A stretch of DNA of 61,738 bases. Source: Achromobacter arsenitoxydans SY8 (GTDB taxonomy: Bacteria > Pseudomonadota > Gammaproteobacteria > Burkholderiales > Burkholderiaceae_B). The stretch is from NCBI RefSeq assembly GCF_000236785.1, contig NZ_AGUF01000090.1:1-61738 (forward strand), written 5' to 3'. Below are positions 16,474 through 25,992 of the stretch, one piece after another (within the stretch, counting starts at the first letter, position 1; the number at the start of each line of letters is the position of its first letter). The notes under the pieces are model-generated. The model was not told the DNA's origin, did no database searches, and saw only the letters and a program-made list of their open reading frames with translations. Position numbers and translations under genes: made by a program.

Positions 16474-19185
16474 ATGGCCACACCGCTGAAGACCTTGATC
16501 GGGAAGTTGAACCAGACCTGCCGCCAGGCCGCCGAACGCGCGGCGAGCCTGTGCATGGCGCAAGGCCACTACGAGGTGGACCTGGAGCATCTGTTCCTGG
16601 CGCTTCTGGAAAAGCCCGCCAGCGACGTGAGCATCATTGCGCGGCGCTGCCACATTCATACCGATGCGCTGGAAGCCGATTTGAAGGCCGAGATCGGCCG
16701 GTTCAAGAACGGCAACACGCGCACGCCCGTGTTTTCGGCGCATTTGCCCAAGTTGTTCGAGCATGCGTGGCTGATCGCGTCGCTGGATACGCAGACGACC
16801 CGCATCCGCTCGGGGCACCTGCTGCTGGCGCTGTTGACGGAGCCGGACCTGGCGCAGCTGGCGCGCCGGGGCTCGCCGCTGTTCGAGTCGTTCCGGCTTG
16901 ACGAGCTCAAGCATGATTTCGCCGCGCTGACGCAGGGATCGGAGGAGGCGGGGCAGGCAGTGGGTTTCGCCGATGGTCCGGCGGCGCAAGGCGATGCCGG
17001 CCAGCCCGCGCCCGCGCTGTCGCAGACGCCAGCGCTTGACCAATTCACCACCAACCTGACCGAGCGTGCGCGCGAGGGCGGGATCGACCCGGTGATAGGC
17101 CGCGACGCCGAGATCCGCCAGATGATCGACATTCTGACGCGGCGCCGGCAGAACAATCCCATCCTGACCGGCGAGGCGGGCGTGGGCAAGACCGCGGTGG
17201 TCGAGGGGCTGGCGCTGCGCATTGTGGCGGGCGACGTGCCGCCGGCCCTGGCCGACGTGACGCTGCGGGTATTGGACATGGGTCTGCTGCAGGCGGGCGC
17301 CAGCGTCAAGGGCGAGTTCGAGAACCGCTTGAAGAATGTGATCGACGAGGTCAAGAAGAGTCCGTCGCCCATCATCCTGTTCATCGACGAGGCGCATACG
17401 ATGATCGGCGCGGGCGGGCAGGCGGGCCAGAACGATGCCGCCAATCTGCTCAAGCCGGCCCTGGCGCGCGGAGAACTGCGCACCATCGCGGCCACCACCT
17501 GGAGCGAATACAAGAAGTACTTCGAGAAAGACGCCGCGCTTGCGCGCCGCTTCCAGGTCGTCAAGGTCGAGGAACCGGACGAGGCGCTGGCGGCGTCGAT
17601 GCTGCGCGGCATGGCGCCGCTGATGGAGCGCCATTTCGGCGTGCGCATCCTGGACGAAGCCATCGTTGCGGCATCGCGGCTGTCGCATCGCTACATCACC
17701 GGGCGTCAGCTGCCCGACAAGGCCGTCAGCGTCCTGGATACGGCTTGCGCGCGCGTGGCGCTGGGCCGCAGCGCCACGCCGGCGATGATCGACGATGCGC
17801 GCCATCGCTTGACGCGCCTGCGCACCGAGCAGGAAGCGCTGCGCCGCGAAGCCGCCACCGGCGCGCCGCAGGCCCGGCTGGTGGAGCTGAGCGCGGAAAT
17901 CGCGCAGGGGGAAGCGACGCTGGCCGACGCGGAAGGCCGGCACGCGGCCGAGACTGACCTGGTGGAAAGGATTCATGCCCTGCGCGCCGAACTGGAAGCG
18001 GCGGGCGCGGATGAGCCGGGTCAGGATGCGTCCGCCGCACCGGCACCCGCGCCCGCGGCGGGCCGGCGCAAGGCGGCGCCCGCGCCGCTCACGCCCGGGC
18101 AGCAGCGCCTGGCCGGCCTGATGGAGGAACTGCGCGCCCTGCAGGGCGAGCAGCCGCTGGTGCCCGCGTGCGTGGACGCGCAGATCGTTGCGGAAATCAT
18201 TTCGGCGTGGACCGGCATTCCGCTCGGCCGCATGGTGAACGACGAGATCCGCACCGTGCTGCAGCTGCAGCCCATGCTGGCCGAGCGCGTCATCGGCCAG
18301 GACCACGCGCTGCACGCCATTGCCCAGCGCGTGCGCACGGCCCGCGCCGGCCTGGAAGATCCGGACAAGCCCAAGGGCGTGTTCTTGTTCGTGGGGCCGT
18401 CCGGCGTCGGCAAGACCGAGACGGCGCTGGCGCTGGCCGACATTCTTTACGGCGGCGAGCGCAAGCTGGTCACTATCAATATGAGCGAATACCAGGAGGC
18501 CCACAGCATTTCGGGCCTGAAGGGATCGCCGCCCGGCTACGTGGGCTATGGCGAGGGGGGCGTGCTGACCGAGGCGGTGCGCCGCCAGCCCTACAGCGTG
18601 GTGCTGCTGGATGAAATCGAAAAGGCTCATCCCGATGTGCTGGAGCTGTTCTTCCAGGTGTTCGATAAGGGCGTGATGGATGATGCCGAGGGACGCGAGA
18701 TCGACTTTCGCAACACGCTGATCATCCTGACGTCGAACGTGGGGTCCAGCGCCATCATGCAGGCCTGCCTGAACAAGCCGGCCGAAGAGCGCCCGTCGCC
18801 CGAGCAATTGTCGGAGCTGCTGGCGCCGCAGCTGTACAAGGCGTTCAAGCCCGCGTTCCTGGGGCGCATGAAGACCATTCCTTATTTCCCGGTGGACGAC
18901 GACGCGCTGGCGCACATCATCGGCCTGAAGCTCGGGCGCATCGCCCGCCGTGTCCAGGCCACGCATCGCGCAGTGTTCGACTGGGACGAGGCGCTGGTGG
19001 AAGCCGTGCTGGCGCGCTGCACCGAGGTGGATACGGGCGCGCGCAACGTGGATCACATTTTGAACGGAACGCTGCTGCCGGAGATCGCCGAACAGGTGCT
19101 CAGCCGCATGGCGCAGGGTGAGGGCATCGCCAGGATCCGCGTGAGCGCGGGCAAGAATGGCGAGTTCCGGTTCCGGATGAGCTGA
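16474..19185 (+). CDS. clpV: T6SS sheath-recycling AAA+ ATPase TssH (ClpV)
   Basis: ClpB-like hexameric ATPase that disassembles contracted TssBC sheaths. The 903 residues contain an N-terminal Clp repeat domain (1-160), a first AAA+ module with Walker A GEAGVGKTA near 232, a coiled-coil middle domain (about 430-560, with an Ala/Pro-rich insertion near 515-530), and a second AAA+ module with Walker A GPSGVGKTE near 643 and Walker B VVLLDEIEKAHP. The N-terminal IGKLNQTCRQAAERAASLC is the ClpV-specific start that binds TssC. It lies directly upstream of vgrG2 with a 17-base gap. Confidence 0.97.
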   Translation: MATPLKTLIGKLNQTCRQAAERAASLCMAQGHYEVDLEHLFLALLEKPASDVSIIARRCHIHTDALEADLKAEIGRFKNGNTRTPVFSAHLPKLFEHAWLIASLDTQTTRIRSGHLLLALLTEPDLAQLARRGSPLFESFRLDELKHDFAALTQGSEEAGQAVGFADGPAAQGDAGQPAPALSQTPALDQFTTNLTERAREGGIDPVIGRDAEIRQMIDILTRRRQNNPILTGEAGVGKTAVVEGLALRIVAGDVPPALADVTLRVLDMGLLQAGASVKGEFENRLKNVIDEVKKSPSPIILFIDEAHTMIGAGGQAGQNDAANLLKPALARGELRTIAATTWSEYKKYFEKDAALARRFQVVKVEEPDEALAASMLRGMAPLMERHFGVRILDEAIVAASRLSHRYITGRQLPDKAVSVLDTACARVALGRSATPAMIDDARHRLTRLRTEQEALRREAATGAPQARLVELSAEIAQGEATLADAEGRHAAETDLVERIHALRAELEAAGADEPGQDASAAPAPAPAAGRRKAAPAPLTPGQQRLAGLMEELRALQGEQPLVPACVDAQIVAEIISAWTGIPLGRMVNDEIRTVLQLQPMLAERVIGQDHALHAIAQRVRTARAGLEDPDKPKGVFLFVGPSGVGKTETALALADILYGGERKLVTINMSEYQEAHSISGLKGSPPGYVGYGEGGVLTEAVRRQPYSVVLLDEIEKAHPDVLELFFQVFDKGVMDDAEGREIDFRNTLIILTSNVGSSAIMQACLNKPAEERPSPEQLSELLAPQLYKAFKPAFLGRMKTIPYFPVDDDALAHIIGLKLGRIARRVQATHRAVFDWDEALVEAVLARCTEVDTGARNVDHILNGTLLPEIAEQVLSRMAQGEGIARIRVSAGKNGEFRFRMS

Positions 19186-19202
19186 CGAGAGGAGACGCCG
19201 AC

Positions 19203-21902
19203 ATGGCCCTTGAACTCGCCGCCGCCAGCCTGTTGGGCGCGGGCTTTACGCAGGCCGACCGCCTGCTGGACCTGACGACGCCGCTGGGGCAGGACAAACT
19301 GCTGGCCGAGCGGCTGCAAGGCAGGGAGCAGCTGAGCGACGGCGGCTTCGTCCTGCATGTGGACGCGCTGTCCGACGATGCGCACATACCGCTGAAGTCG
19401 CTGATCGGCCAGGCCGCGCAGCTGAAACTGCAGACCGCCTTGGGGCGCGACGAGCACCGCGTCTGGTGCGGTCTGGTGACCGAGGCGCGGTTTGAGGGGG
19501 CCAATGGCGGCTTTGCGCGCTACCGTCTGCGCATCGAACCGTGGCTGGCGCTGCTGCGCCAGCGGCGCGACAGCTACGCGTTCCAGGATCTGTCGGTGAT
19601 CGACATCGTGGACAGCGTATTTGGCGACTACAAGGGCCAGGGCGCGCTGGCGCCCCAGTGGCGCTGGGAAGTGAAGGATCGCGACGCCTATGCCAAGCGC
19701 AGCCTGACGATCCAGTACCGCGAGACCGACTTCGCCTTCGTGGAGCGCCTGCTGGCTGAAGAGGGGCTGTTCTACTGGGTCGAGCATGAAGCCGGCGAGG
19801 GCGAGCCCGGCGCCCACACGATTGTCATTGCGGATCACAATGGCGCATTCGAAGCGGGTCCGCAGGACAGCATTCCGTTTCAGCGCGCCGACGCCACCGA
19901 GGAGCAGGATTCCATCCAGGTCTGGCGCCAGAGCCGCGCGTGGCGCACCAATGCCGTGCGCCTGGCCACCTGGGACTATCGGGCCATGCAGGCGCGCAAG
20001 GTCAGCGCCCAGGTCGAAGACAAGTTCGCCAACGCCATGGAGCTGGCGGATTCGGATTATCCCGGACAGTATCTGTTCGAGGACGGGGCGCAAGGCGAGC
20101 GCCTGGCGCACAACGCGCTGGCGGCGCAGCGCGTGCGCCAGTCCCTGTACGAGGGCGAAGGCACCGCGCGCACGTTGGCGCCGGGTCAGCGATTTACGCT
20201 GACGGGCCACTGGGGGCCGTCGCAGGGCGCGGGCGCCGATTTCGTGGTGATCGGCATTGGCCACGAGGCGCGCAACAATTTCGACGAAAGCCTGGGACGA
20301 GCCGTGGCGCAGGCCCTGGGCGCGGCAGGCGGACAGGCGGACGGCGAGGCGGACTTCTACCGCAACCGTTTCGAGGCCATCGCCGCCACGCTGGAATACC
20401 GGCCCAGCACGCGGGACGGCCATGGCGCACGGCTGCATCCGCGCCCCACGGTGCATGGCGCGCAGACGGCGCTGGTGGTGGGCGCCGGCGATCCGGTCCA
20501 CACCGACCGCGACCACCGTATCAAGATCCAGTTCCATTGGCAGCGCGGCAGCGCGTCGAGCAACCGCCAGGATCATCCGGCGGGCGACGACAACGCGCCG
20601 GCCAGCGAGGCCCTGGGCACATGGGTGCGCGTGGCCGAACCGGTGGCAGGGTCGGACTGGGGCGGGCATTTCGTTCCGCGCCTGGGACAGGAGGTGCTGG
20701 TGCAGTTCCTGCATGGCGATATCGACCGGCCGGTCGTGGTGGGCGCGCTGTATAACGGCGCGGGCGCCGAGAACGCCGCGAACAACCAGGTGCAGGGCGG
20801 GGCGGCCAAGGCCACGGGCAATGCGCCCGCCTGGTTCGCGGGCAGCGAGGGCGGGCACGCGCACAATGTGGTGATGTCGGGCTTCAAGACCCAGGCGCTG
20901 GCCGCAAGCGGGCAGGGCATGGGCGGCTACAACCAATTGGTCCAGGACGATACGCCGGGCCAGTCGCGCCTGACGGCGTCGACCACGCAGGCCGAGACGC
21001 GCCTGAATCTGGGGCATCTGAAGCAGCAGCGCGATAACGAGCGGCTGTCGGACCTGGGCCATGGCGCCGAGCTTGCGACCGGCGAAGCGCTGGCGTTGCG
21101 GGCGGGCGAAGGCCTGCTGATCAGCGCCGACAGGCGCGAGGACGCGGCGGGCGGCCTCCTGGATAGCGAAGAGGCCATCCGACAGATGGAAAAGTCCATC
21201 GGGCAGGCCGTTGAACTGTCCGCGACCGCCGGCCGCCAGGAAGCGCTGCTGCCCGGCGATGGGGACAAGCCGCGCGCGTTGAGCGAGCTGGATGCGGTGC
21301 GCGAGATCATCGAAGGCGCCAAGGCCGAGGAGGATGTCCGCGTGCCCGCCTACACCACGCCGCACATCCAGGTGAGCGCGCCCAAGGGGATCGGCCAGTA
21401 CACGCCCCACAACGCGTACACGGTCGCCGGCGCCACGTTGTGCCAGGTCGCCCCTGACGTGAACTGGGCGGCGGGCGCGAACCTGTCGATCTGCGTGGCG
21501 CAGGGCGTCGCGCTGTTTACCAAGGGCCTGGGCGGCAGCGGCCGGGCGGTGGACGAGCAGGGCATCCGCCTGCACGCGGCGGGCGGAAAGCTGCGGCTGC
21601 AAAGCCAGAAGGCGCGCATGCGGCTGGCGGCTGAGAAGGCGGTGACGCTGGTCTCGGCGCAGGGCGCGGTGGACGTGAATGCGTCCAAGAAAGTGCTGGC
21701 GACGGCGGCGGGCGCCTATATGCGTATCGAGGGAGGCGGCATCCAGCTGCATGCGCCCGGCAAGGTGGAACTGAAGGCCGGCGTGCATAACTGGGTGGGG
21801 CCGCAAAGCGGCGCCGGCCCCGCGCAGCCTCCACAGGGCGATCTGGAAGGCTGCGCCGCGGCGCTGGAAGACGCGGCCGGCAGCGGCGCATTGGCGGCAT
21901 GA
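19203..21902 (+). CDS. vgrG: T6SS spike protein VgrG2
   Basis: Second spike protein, 899 residues. It has the gp27-like VgrG core (DLSVIDIVDSVFGDYKG, RETDFAFVERLLAEEGLFYW), a gp5/OB-like part (DHRIKIQFHWQRG; GTWVRVAEPVAGSDWGGHFVPR; FLHGDIDRPVVVGALYN) and a DUF2345-type C-terminal beta-rich region (about 690-860). It ends with a short Ala/Gly-rich tail and no fused enzyme domain. The stop codon overlaps the start of the DUF4123 gene (ATGA), linking it to the effector module, which suggests that this spike carries the effector encoded two genes later. No PAAR gene is nearby in the window. Confidence 0.96.
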   Translation: MALELAAASLLGAGFTQADRLLDLTTPLGQDKLLAERLQGREQLSDGGFVLHVDALSDDAHIPLKSLIGQAAQLKLQTALGRDEHRVWCGLVTEARFEGANGGFARYRLRIEPWLALLRQRRDSYAFQDLSVIDIVDSVFGDYKGQGALAPQWRWEVKDRDAYAKRSLTIQYRETDFAFVERLLAEEGLFYWVEHEAGEGEPGAHTIVIADHNGAFEAGPQDSIPFQRADATEEQDSIQVWRQSRAWRTNAVRLATWDYRAMQARKVSAQVEDKFANAMELADSDYPGQYLFEDGAQGERLAHNALAAQRVRQSLYEGEGTARTLAPGQRFTLTGHWGPSQGAGADFVVIGIGHEARNNFDESLGRAVAQALGAAGGQADGEADFYRNRFEAIAATLEYRPSTRDGHGARLHPRPTVHGAQTALVVGAGDPVHTDRDHRIKIQFHWQRGSASSNRQDHPAGDDNAPASEALGTWVRVAEPVAGSDWGGHFVPRLGQEVLVQFLHGDIDRPVVVGALYNGAGAENAANNQVQGGAAKATGNAPAWFAGSEGGHAHNVVMSGFKTQALAASGQGMGGYNQLVQDDTPGQSRLTASTTQAETRLNLGHLKQQRDNERLSDLGHGAELATGEALALRAGEGLLISADRREDAAGGLLDSEEAIRQMEKSIGQAVELSATAGRQEALLPGDGDKPRALSELDAVREIIEGAKAEEDVRVPAYTTPHIQVSAPKGIGQYTPHNAYTVAGATLCQVAPDVNWAAGANLSICVAQGVALFTKGLGGSGRAVDEQGIRLHAAGGKLRLQSQKARMRLAAEKAVTLVSAQGAVDVNASKKVLATAAGAYMRIEGGGIQLHAPGKVELKAGVHNWVGPQSGAGPAQPPQGDLEGCAAALEDAAGSGALAA

Positions 21903-22846
21903 CGATGGACCTGACGCCCCGCCACCCCGAGTACTGGACGGCCAGCGCAGAAGCCAGCGTCGAGCGCGCGATCGCGGGCCTGCGCGCGGTGCTGGACGGG
22001 CGCGCCAACCGGCGCGTGCTGCTGTTGTGCGATTCGACGCTGGCCGATCCGCTGGCGGAGGAGATCGCGTCCGCCGGCCTGGCGCGCCGCGAGGTCGACC
22101 TGATTTCACAAGGCGCGACCGCGCCGCCCTTGTACCTGGCCGAAGTGCCGGATGAAGTGCGGCACGAGCGCCTGGTCAACGCCAGCTTGCGGCTGGCGGT
22201 GGACGAAGCCGTGCGCCCGGCGCCGGCCGCCAGGCGGGCGCGCTCGATGTCGGCGTGGCTGGCGACGGATCTGCCGCTGACGGAGGTCGCGCAGCGCCTG
22301 ATTCAGCGTGCGCGTCTGCGCGATGCGCAGGGGCGCGTGCGCATCCTGCGCTTCTGGGACCCGCGCACCACCCAGTTCCAGAGCGAGCTGTACGCGGGCA
22401 CGGCGCCTGCCTCGTGGATTCCGGGCGCAACGTGGATGAGCCTGGACGGGTTCGGGCGGTGGCAGACGCTGCCGGATGCGCGCGGTCCGATGCAAGCGGT
22501 GACGCCGGATTGGCCGCGGCTGGCGCGGCTGGGCCGCGTCAATGCCGTGCTGCAGCGGCTGAATGCGGAGGGCTTGCGTTATGGGCCGCAGGCGCTGGAG
22601 GCGGTGCGGCGCGCGCTGGACGCCGGGGCCGCATGCGGCATCGACGATGACGAGGACGTGGCGCTGTTTGCCGCCTGGCGGGTGCGCCTGGCCGCGCCGC
22701 TAGAGCGTGCGCCCTCGTTCATGGCGCTGTTGCGCGAAGTGCGCGAGGAAGGCGGCCGCCTGTATCGCGCCGCCGAGGACATGGACGACGAGGATTGGCA
22801 GGTGTTTGCGCAAGAGGCGCAGGCACGGGAGGATCTGCAAGCATGA
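21899..22846 (+). CDS. DUF4123 T6SS adaptor/chaperone (Tap/TEC-like)
   Basis: Predicted effector chaperone of 315 residues. DUF4123 proteins load a cognate effector onto a VgrG and are not secreted themselves. Visible family features are a central LLLCDSTLADPL segment, RFWDPRTTQFQSELY and an acidic, helical C-terminal third. There is no signal peptide or membrane segment. It overlaps both neighbours by ATGA (vgrG2 stop with its start; its stop with the effector start at 22843), the typical VgrG-adaptor-effector arrangement. A second ATG at 21905 is an alternative start. Confidence 0.88.
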   Translation: MTMDLTPRHPEYWTASAEASVERAIAGLRAVLDGRANRRVLLLCDSTLADPLAEEIASAGLARREVDLISQGATAPPLYLAEVPDEVRHERLVNASLRLAVDEAVRPAPAARRARSMSAWLATDLPLTEVAQRLIQRARLRDAQGRVRILRFWDPRTTQFQSELYAGTAPASWIPGATWMSLDGFGRWQTLPDARGPMQAVTPDWPRLARLGRVNAVLQRLNAEGLRYGPQALEAVRRALDAGAACGIDDDEDVALFAAWRVRLAAPLERAPSFMALLREVREEGGRLYRAAEDMDDEDWQVFAQEAQAREDLQA

Positions 22847-25800
22847 CGACTGACTACGACGCGCTGCCCTGCAAGGGCAAGTTCTGCGGCCGGCCGGGGC
22901 TGCCCATTCTGCCCATGCGGATCGCCTACGTGCCGGGCGGCAGGAACGACCTGCCCGACGGCGTGTACATGGACCCGGAGCTGTATTACGAGACGATGCG
23001 TCAGGGCGCTTACATGCTGCGCGCGATCACGGCCGGGTACGTCTACATCTGGGATCCGCGCCGCAGCTACGGCTGGCGCGCATTCGCGGCGACGGCGACG
23101 GGGCAGATGAAGGAAGTGCAGGTCGACGACGAAAATCGCCCGACCGATCAGCCCACCTTCACCTGCACGCGCGAAGGGCACGGCCTGGAATCCACGCTGA
23201 TCAACGTCGAGGCGCCCGCCAACGCGTCGCGCACGGTGTGGGTGGGTTATTCAAGGGTGTGGTGGACGCGGGACATCCGCCGCGACCTGGCGCGCGACGA
23301 GCGCTGGCGCAAGAAGATCATGGTGGAGCTGGACGCCAAGGCGGTGTGGGGAGGCGGCCATCCCAAGCCCGAGACCGGCTATCGCGTGGCGGAAGACGGC
23401 GCCAACCTGGCCCGGCACTCGGTCGAGTTTCGCGATGCGGCGGGCGCCGCCACCCTGTTCGGCAACACGCTGACGCCGGCCGTGAGCGTGTTTGGCGGGC
23501 AGGGCGCGGCCGTGGCGGCGAAGATGCGGCAGATGACGCCCAAGGGCGGCATCGTCCTGGCGCTGCGTGATCCGGTGGGCATCCTGGCGGATGTGGCGAC
23601 CTGGCGCAATAAATGCATGGGCGAGCTGGCCGAACACCATCTGGAACCCACGCGCATGCGCGAAGTCGGGGTGGCGCAGATCATTGATGGTTTGCAGAAG
23701 CAGATGGCGAACACGGGCGACGAGATCAGGCGCCTGCGCGAACGCGTCGATACCGGCAAGGTCGCCAAGACGCTCAGCGACAACAAGGCCGCGATCGACC
23801 GCATGCGCGAGAAGATCGAAGGGGCAGGCAAGGACTGGGCCTGGTGGTATGGCCGCGAGGCGTTCTGGCTGGCGCTCAAGGCGTACTCGTCCAAGGACGC
23901 CGCTGCGGGCGAACGGCTGGAAGAAGACATGGCGCTGTGCGTGGATGGCGCCGGCGCGATCGAGAGCGAACATAAGGCCATCGACGATTCGCTGAAGGAC
24001 GAGGACGGCTCGAGCACCTACGCGGCGATCTGGCGCGCGCTGGCGGCGAACGACGGCGAGCTGTTGGCGTTTCTGGACCGCGAGGCCAAGGGCAAGGTCA
24101 TCTCCAAGCAGGTCTCCAATGTCCGCAGGATGATCAAGAACTACAACGATTGGATCAAGGCGCGGGCGGCGAAGGGCCAGCTGCCGCCGATGCGGGTGGC
24201 GAGCGCGGCGATCGGCCGCTTCATGGCGACGCAATTGCTGCGCCTGACCCTGGCGGGCGATCCCATCGCCGAGCGCGTCGCGGCGCGCGTCACGTTGACG
24301 ATGTCGGCGCGCATGAACATCGTGATGGCGGTGCGCACGCACACCACCACCTTGCCGCGGATGATCGCGGACATGCACCAGATCGTCTGGGAGCCCAACC
24401 CGGTGGCGGTGACAGTGGGCGGCGGCGCCGGCATCTATGCGACAAAGCAGATGCAGTCCGGCTGGATGGGCACGCAGGCCGAGCGCTCCACCCCGGTCAC
24501 GCTCAACTACATCATTCCCGAGGAAGTCGATGCGCAGCTGAACGCTGCTGCGGCGGCGCCACCGCGGCCCGGCGGCGGCGGAGCCCCAGCGCTGGCGCTC
24601 CCCGCGCCTGCACCGGTGCTGGCCTTGCCCGCGCCGACCATGTCGCCGCTGGCGGGCTTGGTCAAATGGGCAAGGACCAAGGACGGCGCGAATGCGGGGG
24701 CGACAGGCGTGATGACGCTGGTGGCGCTTTATGCGTCGGTCTCGGATCTGCGCAAGGCGCAGGTCGTCCAGGACGCCAAGGCCGCGCGCAAGGCGTGGTT
24801 CGGCATCACGTCGGGAGTGCTGGGCGTGGGCAGCGTGGCGATCGAAGTGACGGCGGGCGCGATCGGCGCGCGCGTGGGCGCCAACACGGCCTTCACGATG
24901 AACCTGAAATTGAACATGCGCCTGACGGCCGTGCGGACGGCGGGCGCCGTGTTCGCGGCGGCGGCCACGTTTGTGGACGGGGCCAACAATGCGCTCAATG
25001 CCATCGACCAGTACGACGTGAAGAACTACGAGGCCGGCAGCGCCTATGCCACCTCATCCGTGTTCCTGCTGTTGTCCGGGCTGACCGGCGTGGCCACCGC
25101 ACTGGTTTCGCTGGGCGGGGCATTCAGCACGGCCGGGGTGGTGGCGGGTGCAGGCGGCTTTGGCAGTGCGATGGTCGGCCTGACCAGCGGCGGCACCGTG
25201 CTGCTGGGTATTCCCGTGTGGGGCTGGATTGCGCTGGGCCTGTGCCTTCTGGCCGCCGGGCTGTACTTCAAGTTCTGGGGCGACAGCGCCAAGGACAGCG
25301 AGCTGGAGACCTGGTTCACCTGCTGCTGCATGCGCTCCGCGCAATTCGCGGACGTGGAGGAGCGTATGCTCTACGCGACGCGCGAAGAGGAGCTGGATGC
25401 GTTCAACCGGGCCGTGTTCGGTGTGCGCGTGAAGCTGGAATGGATGGGATTCTGGCAGGGCGAGGTTTTCGGCCGGGATCGCCTGGTGCTGGACGTGGTA
25501 ATGCCAGGCTATTCCGAACACAGCGATTACGCGTATATCCTAAAGCTCGTTGGGGACGGCGTCAGCGCTGTCGTGGCGAGCAAGGGCTCCCCGCGCGCGA
25601 CCGACCCGGACTTGCTGCCGCGCGGGCCGTCCAATGCGCAGTGGGTGCAGGGGCGCCCGCGCGAGGAAACCTGGGCCGACCGCGTGGACAACTACGTAGA
25701 CAATTTGAGTTCCCGTCCGGGTTGGGCGGATGGCTGGCGCTGGATCCGCAAGGACCGAAGCCAGTCCATTGAGTTCACCGCCAAGCCTTGGGACGAGTCG

Positions 25801-25980
25801 GTGCAGTTCAATGTCAGCAGCGGTTGCGGGATCCTGCGCACGGAAGTGCTGGTCGATGACGATATCTTCCACGAAGCGATCCTCAAGGTCGAATACTGGC
25901 CCGATCCGGATCGCATGCCCGACATCCGCTCGGTGCCGATGGGCGCCCGTGGTTCAAATCTTGTAAAAGCGAATAACTGA
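22843..25980 (+). CDS. VasX-like T6SS pore-forming effector (BTH_I2691-type)
   Basis: Predicted antibacterial effector of 1045 residues. The N terminus has the VasX-type signature: two Cys (CKGKFC) followed by GLPILPMRIAY. The middle (about 280-480) is helical and charged. The C-terminal third carries hydrophobic segments near 623-634, 650-680, 697-714, 737-775 and 785-811, then about 230 soluble residues including a TCCCM cysteine cluster. Such a profile is expected of colicin-like membrane-disrupting toxins such as VasX; the membrane target is inference. The start at 22843 (MTTDYDALP) is preferred over an upstream start at 22795 because it forms the ATGA overlap with the DUF4123 stop. A small membrane protein gene follows after 12 bases. 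Confidence 0.85.
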   Translation: MTTDYDALPCKGKFCGRPGLPILPMRIAYVPGGRNDLPDGVYMDPELYYETMRQGAYMLRAITAGYVYIWDPRRSYGWRAFAATATGQMKEVQVDDENRPTDQPTFTCTREGHGLESTLINVEAPANASRTVWVGYSRVWWTRDIRRDLARDERWRKKIMVELDAKAVWGGGHPKPETGYRVAEDGANLARHSVEFRDAAGAATLFGNTLTPAVSVFGGQGAAVAAKMRQMTPKGGIVLALRDPVGILADVATWRNKCMGELAEHHLEPTRMREVGVAQIIDGLQKQMANTGDEIRRLRERVDTGKVAKTLSDNKAAIDRMREKIEGAGKDWAWWYGREAFWLALKAYSSKDAAAGERLEEDMALCVDGAGAIESEHKAIDDSLKDEDGSSTYAAIWRALAANDGELLAFLDREAKGKVISKQVSNVRRMIKNYNDWIKARAAKGQLPPMRVASAAIGRFMATQLLRLTLAGDPIAERVAARVTLTMSARMNIVMAVRTHTTTLPRMIADMHQIVWEPNPVAVTVGGGAGIYATKQMQSGWMGTQAERSTPVTLNYIIPEEVDAQLNAAAAAPPRPGGGGAPALALPAPAPVLALPAPTMSPLAGLVKWARTKDGANAGATGVMTLVALYASVSDLRKAQVVQDAKAARKAWFGITSGVLGVGSVAIEVTAGAIGARVGANTAFTMNLKLNMRLTAVRTAGAVFAAAATFVDGANNALNAIDQYDVKNYEAGSAYATSSVFLLLSGLTGVATALVSLGGAFSTAGVVAGAGGFGSAMVGLTSGGTVLLGIPVWGWIALGLCLLAAGLYFKFWGDSAKDSELETWFTCCCMRSAQFADVEERMLYATREEELDAFNRAVFGVRVKLEWMGFWQGEVFGRDRLVLDVVMPGYSEHSDYAYILKLVGDGVSAVVASKGSPRATDPDLLPRGPSNAQWVQGRPREETWADRVDNYVDNLSSRPGWADGWRWIRKDRSQSIEFTAKPWDESVQFNVSSGCGILRTEVLVDDDIFHEAILKVEYWPDPDRMPDIRSVPMGARGSNLVKANN

Positions 25981-25992
25981 CAAGGCGCACGC

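Noticed and set aside
15658-22109. Very long minus-strand frames (15658-19056 and 19053-22109) opposite tssG, clpV and vgrG2
   Set aside because: They are antisense to well-recognised T6SS genes and encode Arg/Ala/Gln-rich sequence without any known motif.
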